The translations under genes and the position numbers were made by a program. Positions 9,659-15,885 of a DNA stretch of 64,000 bases are shown here, in pieces. This DNA is from RYN-230 sp036497945 (GTDB lineage Bacteria > Actinomycetota > Actinomycetes > Streptosporangiales > Streptosporangiaceae), in assembly GCA_036497945.1 (NCBI GenBank), contig DASXIN010000038.1:1-64000 (forward strand), read 5' to 3'. Position 1 is the stretch's first letter. Each line of letters opens with the position of its first letter. The notes beneath the pieces were generated by a model. It made no database searches. It saw nothing but the letters and a program-made list of their open reading frames with translations, and was not told the DNA's origin.

Positions 9659-10686
9659 GGGGAGACTCCATTCACGGCGAGGCCTGCCCCCTCGGGCAGG
9701 CCGAGCATCAGGTTGGCGATCTGGACGGCCTGCCCGGCCGCGCCCTTGACCAGGTTGTCCAGGGCGGCCACCACAACGGCCCGGCCGACGTTGGCGTCCG
9801 CGGTGGCCTGCAGGTGCACCGCGTTGGACCCGATAGTGGCGGCCGTGCTAGGCCAGCGCCCGTCCGGCAGCACGTGGACGAACGGCTGCCCGGCGTACTC
9901 GGTGGCGAGTACCTGCCGGAGGTCTGGTGACGTTGCGCCAGGCCGAAGCCGGGCGGTACAGGTGGCCAGGATGCCGCGCGGCATGGGCGCGAGCAGCGGG
10001 GTGAACGACACGGTGGGCCGGGTGCCGGTGGCCTCGCCGAGCGCCTGCTCGATCTCCGGGGTGTGCCGGTGCACGCCGCCCACCTGGTACGGCGACATCG
10101 CGCTCATCACCTCAGTGGCCAGCAGGCCGGGCCGGGGGGTGCGGCCCGCACCGGAGGTGCCGGAGGCGGCGACCGCGACGATGTCGGCCGGGTCGGCCAG
10201 CCCGGCGGCCAGCAGCGGCGCCAGGGCCAGGATGACCGCGGTGGCATGGCAGCCCGGGGCGGCCACCTGGCGGGCGGCCCGGATCCGGTCCCGGGCCGCG
10301 GGCAGTTCGGGCAGGCCGTAGACCCAGCGCCCGGCGTGCGGGCCGGCGTAGAAGGCCGCCCAGTCAGCCGGGTCGGCCAGCCGGAAGCTGGCGCTCAGGT
10401 CGATGACCGCGACGCCGGACGGCAGCCGGGCGGCGATGGCCGCGGACTCCTCGTGCTGCAGAGCCAGGAAGACCAGGTCGGCCACGGCCAGCCGGGCCGG
10501 CTCGGTCGGCTCGAAGGTCAGCCCGGCCAGGCCGGCCAGGTGCGGGTGCAGATCGGTGACGGCGGCGCCCACGCTGGCGTGCCCGGTCACCGGGCCGAGC
10601 TCGAGATCGGGGTGACCGGCGATCAGGCGGAGCAGTTCTCCCCCGGCGTAGCCGCTGGCACCGGCTACCGCCACCCGGACTCCCAT
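9655..10686 (-). CDS. argC: N-acetyl-gamma-glutamyl-phosphate reductase
   Basis: NADPH-dependent reduction of acetylglutamyl phosphate. The 343-residue protein starts MGVRVAVAGASGYAGGELLR (Rossmann fold) and has the catalytic Cys146 in APGCHATA. ATG 10686 is chosen because AGGAGGGCG lies directly in front; an upstream in-frame start (10737) would place translation inside the operator. First gene of the operon; its promoter and ARG box lie about 50-85 bases upstream. Confidence 0.97.
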   Translation of the reverse strand: MGVRVAVAGASGYAGGELLRLIAGHPDLELGPVTGHASVGAAVTDLHPHLAGLAGLTFEPTEPARLAVADLVFLALQHEESAAIAARLPSGVAVIDLSASFRLADPADWAAFYAGPHAGRWVYGLPELPAARDRIRAARQVAAPGCHATAVILALAPLLAAGLADPADIVAVAASGTSGAGRTPRPGLLATEVMSAMSPYQVGGVHRHTPEIEQALGEATGTRPTVSFTPLLAPMPRGILATCTARLRPGATSPDLRQVLATEYAGQPFVHVLPDGRWPSTAATIGSNAVHLQATADANVGRAVVVAALDNLVKGAAGQAVQIANLMLGLPEGAGLAVNGVSP

Positions 10687-10733
10687 CCGCCCTCCTGCCG
10701 CTCGCGCCTGGGATCCGGTTCTCCGACCCTCCC

Positions 10734-10769
10734 GCAAGATTATGCATGAGGATGACTAGTTATGCAAGA
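10734..10769 (-). promoter_or_regulatory. arg operon promoter overlapped by ARG-box operator
   Basis: On the minus strand -35 TTGCAT (plus 10762-10767) and -10 CATAAT (plus 10739-10744) are 17 bases apart. The same bases form two half-related sites, CTTGCATAACTAG and CATGCATAATCTTGC, resembling the TTGCATA/ATGCATAA ARG boxes of Streptomyces. ArgR bound here would cover the promoter. The start of argC is 48 bases downstream of the -10 element. Confidence 0.8.
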
Positions 10770-10817
10770 TGTGTTTCCGGGCTGGTGAAGCCGGGCAGGG
10801 TTGGCACCCCAAAGGAT

Positions 10818-10845
10818 CTTTAAATACGTACCTTTAAATGCGTAC
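10818..10845. repeat. Contiguous 14-bp AT-rich tandem repeat
   Basis: CTTTAAATACGTAC (10818-10831) is followed without a gap by CTTTAAATGCGTAC (10832-10845), 13 of 14 bases alike. It lies in the divergent region between argC and the lipoprotein gene, 95 bases upstream of the lipoprotein start. The AT-rich cores and shared CGTAC ends look like a paired regulator site or a promoter element; no regulator can be assigned. Confidence 0.6.
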
Positions 10846-10939
10846 AACGGACGCACTCGGGGGCGCGTCCGACACGGGGAGCCGGCGTCGGAGGGCCACT
10901 GGGCTAGCGGCATGATGAGGGGCGCGAAAGGAGCCCCCC

Positions 10940-11377
10940 ATGCGCCGTTCCATTCGGCCCGCCGACGCGGCTTTCCCCGTCGTGCTGGCATTGGTCATGC
11001 TTACCGGATGCAGCGGGCACGGGTCAGCCGGGGCCGCGCCGGTTTCGCCTGCGGCTCAGTCCGCGTCACCCGTGCCCAGTGGCCGCCCGTGCGGGATGGG
11101 CAAGACCGCGGCCGGCGTCCCGGTTCAGGTGCAGGTGGTGCGGGGACCGGTGGGCTGCCCGGTGGCCATCAAGCTGCAGCGGGCCTACGCGGCGGAGGTG
11201 GCGTCGGGCAAGGCGCCCGGCAACGGCGGCGGCGGGCCGATCACGGTCACCGGCTGGGTCTGCGTCGGGTTCGACACGCCCGAAATCCTGCGCACCGGGG
11301 ACACCTCGAAATGCACCAGGGACGGCGCCGAGATCGTGGCCGTGCTGCCCAGCCCCTCGGCGTCGCCGTCCTCCTGA
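10940..11377 (+). CDS. Small secreted lipoprotein, unknown function
   Basis: A 145-residue protein with a typical lipoprotein signal: Arg-rich start, hydrophobic core and lipobox LTGC with Cys24. It should be anchored on the outer face of the membrane. The mature part has a low-complexity Ser/Ala/Pro stretch, then a domain with four Cys (including GRPCGMG, GPVGCPVAI, GWVCVGFDT and SKCTRDG), perhaps two disulfides, and a Pro/Ser tail. AAAGGAG sits 7 bases before ATG 10940. I do not recognise the domain. It is transcribed away from argC and towards the diguanylate cyclase gene. Confidence 0.85.
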   Translation: MRRSIRPADAAFPVVLALVMLTGCSGHGSAGAAPVSPAAQSASPVPSGRPCGMGKTAAGVPVQVQVVRGPVGCPVAIKLQRAYAAEVASGKAPGNGGGGPITVTGWVCVGFDTPEILRTGDTSKCTRDGAEIVAVLPSPSASPSS

Positions 11378-11447
11378 ATTCCCCGCCGGAACGCCTGCCT
11401 AAATCCCGCGCCCAGGCCGGGCCGTTTACCGGGCATCCACCGCATGG

Positions 11448-12794
11448 CTACTGGTGGTTAACGCTCACATCCGCAGAGTTACCCAGTCCTCGACCGGCCC
11501 CCACGGTGGCCGTGTCGGTCACCATCCACACCTGGTTCCGGCCCGCGTGCTTGGCCCGGTACAGCGCGCTGTCCGCGCCGGCCAGCAGGTCGGTGAGCTG
11601 GCTGCCAGTTGTCCTTTCCCAGCTCACACCTAGTGCAGCCACCCCGACGGAGACAGTAACCTGTAGTGGCTCGGTAGCTGGATCATCATCCACGCTGATC
11701 GGCATGGCCGCAATGTGCTTCCGCACCCGCTCCGCGATCTGGCGCGCGTCGGTGGCGCTGGTCTGCGGCAGCAGCAGCGCGAACTCTTCGCCGCCAAACC
11801 GGCCGGCCAGGTCGTAATCGCGCAGGAAAATCTGGAAAGTGTGCGCGATGGCCCGGAGAGCCTTATCGCCGGCCAGGTGACCGTGCAGGTCGTTGACCAG
11901 CTTGAAGTGATCGATATCGATCAGGACGAGGGCAAGGGGGGTACGTGTACGGACAGCACGAGCCACCTCGGAGGCGGCCTCGCGTTCCCACGTCCCGGCG
12001 TTCAGCAGCCCCGTCTTCGAGTCGATCCGGGACGCGTTCACCAGCTGGGCATGACGCACAGAACGTTGGAGTAGCGTCACAAAAGGTAGTGAGAAGATGA
12101 TGGTCAAGGGGGTGATGGCTATGCCGAGCACTACCAGGACGGCGACACACAATTCGACAACGTCGTTCTGTACCTGCTCCCGCTGTAGCAGCATGTCCCG
12201 GATGCGCAGGCCTGGATCCGATGCCTTGACCGCAGGCAGTACCAGGAAGGTATTGATCGCCCACTGCAGTGCCGCGACGGCCGCCACGACCAGCAGCAAC
12301 ATAGAGCTATGAACGCCGACACTCAGCCCCTGCCCGGTGAACTGCCGGGCCGTCAGGTGAAAGACCATCGAGGCGGCGCCGAAGGACAGCGAGACCGCGG
12401 CCGCGCTGAACACGCGGCGATGCAGTGGTATGCGGCGGATCCGCCACTGGATAAGCGCGAACCGGATCAGCGGGGCGAGCAGGGCGTAGAGCGGCGGCAG
12501 CAGGACCGCGATCGGCAGTTCCCAGACCGCGTAGACATCCTTGATGGCACCCGCGTTCTCGCCGGCACGCCTGGTCAGCTCGACAGTGCTGGCGATGCAG
12601 GCCAGCAGCGCCCCGAACAGCAGCAGGTCACGGCCGTGCAGCGTGGTTCTGGCCGCGGCCAGAACCACCGCGGCGGTACACGCTGTGGTGGTCGCGAGGA
12701 TGAAGAGGATCAGCCAGCGCGGCAGCTCCCAGATCGGCCAGGCATGGGCAGCTCGGATGGCGGCGCGCACGCGTGTGCAGACGCCAAGTCGCAT
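11448..12794 (-). CDS. Membrane diguanylate cyclase (GGDEF)
   Basis: Likely makes cyclic di-GMP from two GTP. The 448-residue protein has a membrane part at about residues 20-235 with several hydrophobic helices, then a GGDEF domain at about 275-430. The active-site motif is GGEEF (334-338) and the product-inhibition site RxxD is intact as RDYD (325-328), five residues before it as in the family, so an active, feedback-inhibited enzyme is expected. There is no EAL domain. ATG 12794 is chosen for the AGGAGG six bases in front; the frame is open to 12863. The sensed signal is unknown. Confidence 0.9.
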   Translation of the reverse strand: MRLGVCTRVRAAIRAAHAWPIWELPRWLILFILATTTACTAAVVLAAARTTLHGRDLLLFGALLACIASTVELTRRAGENAGAIKDVYAVWELPIAVLLPPLYALLAPLIRFALIQWRIRRIPLHRRVFSAAAVSLSFGAASMVFHLTARQFTGQGLSVGVHSSMLLLVVAAVAALQWAINTFLVLPAVKASDPGLRIRDMLLQREQVQNDVVELCVAVLVVLGIAITPLTIIFSLPFVTLLQRSVRHAQLVNASRIDSKTGLLNAGTWEREAASEVARAVRTRTPLALVLIDIDHFKLVNDLHGHLAGDKALRAIAHTFQIFLRDYDLAGRFGGEEFALLLPQTSATDARQIAERVRKHIAAMPISVDDDPATEPLQVTVSVGVAALGVSWERTTGSQLTDLLAGADSALYRAKHAGRNQVWMVTDTATVGAGRGLGNSADVSVNHQ

Positions 12795-13107
12795 CCGAGC
12801 CTCCTCCGTACCTGGACCGCTCGCCTCATGGCAACCGGTAAGAACGCTGCCCCGTATTGTCACAGAGCTAGTGCGCCGTCTGTCAAGCCTCCATTACGCA
12901 CTGATACTACGATCCGGTAGATGCGGGACCTACGTGACTCTAGGTTATCAGTTGACTGCAAGTTCTAGCAGCTAGGGTCAGCAGGTTGAAATGCGGCGAT
13001 CTCCAGCCGACCCCTCGTATGGGACCGTAATGCGTGGTATGCACCCTTTACTACAGGGTTTGCCGAAGTCACCAGCTCACATACCCGATGAAGAGAGGAG
13101 TATCGCG
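12795..13107. other. Intergenic region upstream of the twin micro-ORFs
   Basis: About 310 bases with no ordinary gene, less GC-rich than its surroundings. It holds the candidate cyclase promoter on the minus strand. On the plus strand there is TTGACT (12952-12957) with TAGGGT 15 bases on (12973-12978), and a small inverted repeat ACCCT-N7-AGGGT (13043-13059). The frame of the first micro-ORF is open back to an ATG at 12991, but that ATG lacks a good ribosome site. Confidence 0.5.
12856..12886 (-). promoter_or_regulatory. Candidate promoter of the diguanylate cyclase gene
   Basis: Minus strand -35 TTGACA (plus 12881-12886) and -10 GACAAT (plus 12856-12861) with a 19-base spacer, 62 bases upstream of the start codon. 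The -35 is perfect; the spacer is on the long side. Confidence 0.4.
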
Positions 13108-13134
13108 ATGACTGCCACCACTTCCTGGGGCTGA
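13108..13134 (+). CDS. Micro-ORF 1 encoding MTATTSWG
   Basis: An 8-codon ORF, ATG to TGA, with the ribosome site GAGAGGAG ending 7-8 bases before ATG. The product MTATTSWG is identical to that of micro-ORF 2, 74 bases downstream. Three of the 24 sense bases differ between the two, all at third codon positions and all silent. It has no signal peptide and no similarity I recognise. The same frame is open upstream to ATG 12991, which would give a 47-residue product ending in the same eight residues. The nearest genes, a diguanylate cyclase and an MFS transporter, are on the other strand. Function unknown. Confidence 0.5.
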   Translation: MTATTSWG

Positions 13135-13181
13135 CCCATCCACCACCCGCCAGCAGACCGACCGCACGGAAGGAGCCACCG

Positions 13182-13208
13182 ATGACCGCGACCACCTCCT
13201 GGGGCTGA
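13182..13208 (+). CDS. Micro-ORF 2 encoding MTATTSWG
   Basis: Second 8-codon ORF with its own ribosome site GGAAGGAG six bases before ATG. It is in a different frame from micro-ORF 1 and has a stop codon upstream in frame without an earlier ATG, so it can only be read as a free octapeptide. The duplicated unit continues about 20 bases past the stop (ATCCACCACCCG), with an indel. It ends 37 bases before the convergent MFS gene. The minus strand of this copy also reads AGGAGGTGG, so a minus-strand role is not excluded. Confidence 0.5.
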   Translation: MTATTSWG

Positions 13209-13245
13209 CCATCCACCACCCGGCCGCCAGTGATCGGCGACGGGC

Positions 13246-14469
13246 TCATCCGGCCCGCGGCCGCGACAGCGCGATGGCCAGGGCTCCGGCGAGGCCCAGG
13301 ACGCCGCCGGCCGCGATGACCAGGCTGGGTCGGAACTGCTGCGCTGCCGCGCCAGCCAGGATCATCGCTGCGCCCTGGCCGAGGCTCATGCCCCCTTGGG
13401 CGATACCGAATGCCTGGCCGCGCTGGCCGTCTGGCACCGCCCGGACGAACGCGGCATTGGCAGCCAGCTGGTAACAGTCACACAAGCCACTGATCATGAG
13501 CAGTACCAGTGCCCAGGGCAGCGTCGGGCGAAAGACGAACAGCACCAGCACAGCGCAGCTGCCCGCAGCTAGCGGGCTCATCCAGCGCAGCCGCCGTTGC
13601 GGTTGAACCAGGCGGCTGAACACGACAGCGCCCAGCGCGGCGCCGAACGCCTCGGCGGCCAGGATGAGGCCGACCGCGGCGGCACCGCCACCCAGTGAGT
13701 GAGCCAGCGGCGCAGCCACCCCCTCGGGCACGTTGTAGAAGGCGGCCAGCCAGCCGAACAGCATCGGCGTGAGCAACGCCGGGGTCAGGAAGACCAGCCT
13801 GAGGCCGGCCAGCAGCCCGCGGCCATGGTGACCTGCCGGGTGGGCGGGGCCGGTGGCCGGCCGACCGGCCTGCGCAGCGGGCCGGGGGCGGACCCAGAAC
13901 GCGGTTATCAGCGCGGAGAGAATGAACGTCGCGGCGTCGGCCAGCAATGCGGTCCGGACGCCGAAGAAGGCGGTCACTGCCCCGCCGGCAGCGAACCCCA
14001 GCACCTGGGCGAACTGCAGCGTGGTCAGGGTGACCGCGGTGCCGAGCACATACCGGTCGCCGGCCAGGATGTCCGGGTAGAGCGCGGCCCGGGCCGAGGT
14101 GAACGGCGCGCTGATCAAGGTGACCAGGACCAGCAGGCCGACCCGTACGCCGAGCGGCATCCCGGGCAGGGCCATCAGGCCGACCAGCACGGCGCGGCCC
14201 AGGTCGCAGCCGATCATCACCTGCCGGCGCGGCCACCGGTCGGCCAGCCCGGACAGCAGCAGCCCGCCCGCGAACGTGGGCACCACGCTGGCCGCGAACG
14301 CGACCGCGGCCAGCAGGGCGGACCGGGTCTGCTCGAACACCAGCAAGGTGATGGCCACCCGGGCCAGCTGATCGCCGGCCACCGACAGGACCTGGGCGAT
14401 CCACAGGGCCCGGAACTCGCCGATCCGGAAGACCTCACCGAACGTGGCCCGCTCGCCAGCACCGGCCAT
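13246..14469 (-). CDS. MFS transporter, drug-efflux type (MFS_3-like)
   Basis: Twelve-helix major facilitator protein of 407 residues, similar in pattern to the enterobactin/macrolide exporter-like group: FRALWIAQVLSVAGDQLARVAI at helix 1 and ADRWPRRQVMIGCDLGRA in the loop after helix 2. It probably exports a small molecule by proton antiport; the substrate is unknown. Start choice is uncertain: ATG 14469 gives the usual short N-terminus but a poor ribosome site, while the frame is open to GTG 14574 and a strong GGAGGGAGG lies at about 14527-14535 without a standard start codon after it. It converges on the twin micro-ORFs. Confidence 0.85.
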   Translation of the reverse strand: MAGAGERATFGEVFRIGEFRALWIAQVLSVAGDQLARVAITLLVFEQTRSALLAAVAFAASVVPTFAGGLLLSGLADRWPRRQVMIGCDLGRAVLVGLMALPGMPLGVRVGLLVLVTLISAPFTSARAALYPDILAGDRYVLGTAVTLTTLQFAQVLGFAAGGAVTAFFGVRTALLADAATFILSALITAFWVRPRPAAQAGRPATGPAHPAGHHGRGLLAGLRLVFLTPALLTPMLFGWLAAFYNVPEGVAAPLAHSLGGGAAAVGLILAAEAFGAALGAVVFSRLVQPQRRLRWMSPLAAGSCAVLVLFVFRPTLPWALVLLMISGLCDCYQLAANAAFVRAVPDGQRGQAFGIAQGGMSLGQGAAMILAGAAAQQFRPSLVIAAGGVLGLAGALAIALSRPRAG

Positions 14470-14646
14470 CCCCAATGGGTTGCGCGCATCGGGCGAGATC
14501 CGGAATTTCCGGCTACTGATCGGCGCCTCCCTCCGGAATCGAGCCACCTCGGGCGCGCTGACCGTTCTGATCACGCTTCGTAATCACTTGCCAACCTCTC
14601 GTATGAAGGCTACCGACATCCGCACCGGATCGAAGGGCATTCCCCC

Positions 14647-15873
14647 GTGCGTGACAGCATGATGGCCGTGCAGACGATAACGGCGGTATCCCCCGGTTCG
14701 CGGACCCGCAGCGCCCGCAACGCCGTCTACATCGTCTTCACCGCGGCCGGCTTCGCGTTCGCCAGCTGGGCCGCCCGGATCCCGCAGGTGCGCAGCCAGC
14801 TGCGAGTGACCCCGGGCGTGCTCGGGCTCATCCTGCTCAGCATCGCCGTTGGCTCGACCATCGCGATGCCGCTGTCCGGGCTGGTCATCACCAGGATCGG
14901 GGAACGGCGCACGGTGCTGGTGATGTCGCTGATCTCAGCTCTCGGCCTGGCCACCGTCGCGGTTGGCTACCAGCACGGGATCCAGCCGGTGGTGGCCGGC
15001 CTGTTCCTGTTCGGCTTCGGCACGGGCAACTGGGACGTGGCGATGAACGTGCAGGCCGCCGCCGTGGAACAGGCCCTCGGCCGGTCCATCATGCCCAGGT
15101 TCCACGCCGGCTGGAGCATTGGCACGGTGGCCGGGGCCGGCCTCGGCGCGATCATGGTCGCGGCCGGCGTGCCGGTCACCGCGCACCTGCTGGCGGTCGC
15201 GGCCGTGGTGGCCATCGCGGTGCCTGCCGCCACCCGCCGCTTCCTGCCGCATGCCTCGGCGCCGGATCCCGGGGCGGCGGCCACCCGGCGCAGCCCGCTC
15301 AGCGCCTGGACCGAGCCACGGACACTGCTCATCGGCCTGTTCGTGCTGTGCATGGCGTTCACCGAGGGAACCGGCAACGACTGGCTCAGCCTCGGCGTGA
15401 TAATCGGCTATCACGCGACGCCGGTGGTCGGCACGCTCGCGCTGGCCACGTTCCTGGCCGCGATGACCGTGGGCCGGTGGTTCGGCCCACGGTTCATCGA
15501 CCGGTTCGGCCGGGTCAGGATGCTGCGGGCCGGCGCGGCCACCGCGCTGGCAGGCCTGCTGCTGATCGTGTTCGGCCGGTTCCTGCCGGCCGCCCTGGTC
15601 GGCGCCGTACTACTCGGGCTGGGCACCTCACTCGGCTTCCCGGTCGGCCTCAGCGCGGCGGCTGACGACCCCCGGTATGCCCCCGGCCGGGTGAGTACCG
15701 CCTCCTCTATCGGCTACGTAGCCTTCCTGGCCGGGCCCCCGGCGATCGGGTTCCTCGGCAACCACGTCGGTGTGCTGCAGGCCTTGTCACTAGCCGGCGT
15801 TGTGCTGGTGCTGGCTTTTCTGCTTGGTCCGGTGACCGCGCCGCTGCCGGGCAGTGAGCTGGCCCGGGACTAG
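14647..15873 (+). CDS. MFS transporter, YbjJ-like
   Basis: Twelve-helix major facilitator protein of 408 residues: AGFAFASWAARIPQVRSQLRVTPGVLGLILLS, then GFGTGNWDVAMNVQAAAVEQALGRSIMPRFHAGWSIG, a combination typical of the YbjJ/fucose-permease-like branch. Substrate unknown. It is divergent from the other MFS gene, with 72 bases between the farthest starts; TTGCCA (14588-14593) and TACCGA (14611-14616) spaced by 17 are a weak candidate promoter. GTG 14647 or ATG 14659 could be the start. It converges with pheT, leaving 12 bases between them. Confidence 0.87.
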   Translation: MRDSMMAVQTITAVSPGSRTRSARNAVYIVFTAAGFAFASWAARIPQVRSQLRVTPGVLGLILLSIAVGSTIAMPLSGLVITRIGERRTVLVMSLISALGLATVAVGYQHGIQPVVAGLFLFGFGTGNWDVAMNVQAAAVEQALGRSIMPRFHAGWSIGTVAGAGLGAIMVAAGVPVTAHLLAVAAVVAIAVPAATRRFLPHASAPDPGAAATRRSPLSAWTEPRTLLIGLFVLCMAFTEGTGNDWLSLGVIIGYHATPVVGTLALATFLAAMTVGRWFGPRFIDRFGRVRMLRAGAATALAGLLLIVFGRFLPAALVGAVLLGLGTSLGFPVGLSAAADDPRYAPGRVSTASSIGYVAFLAGPPAIGFLGNHVGVLQALSLAGVVLVLAFLLGPVTAPLPGSELARD

Positions 15874-15885
15874 CCGGGCTGGCGG

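Noticed and set aside
12965..13249. Minus-strand 94-codon frame across the micro-ORFs
   Set aside because: No good ribosome site at its start, no recognisable domain, and it would run through both peptide repeats and past the MFS stop. AGGAGGTGG on this strand at copy 2 was noted but no start codon follows at the right distance.
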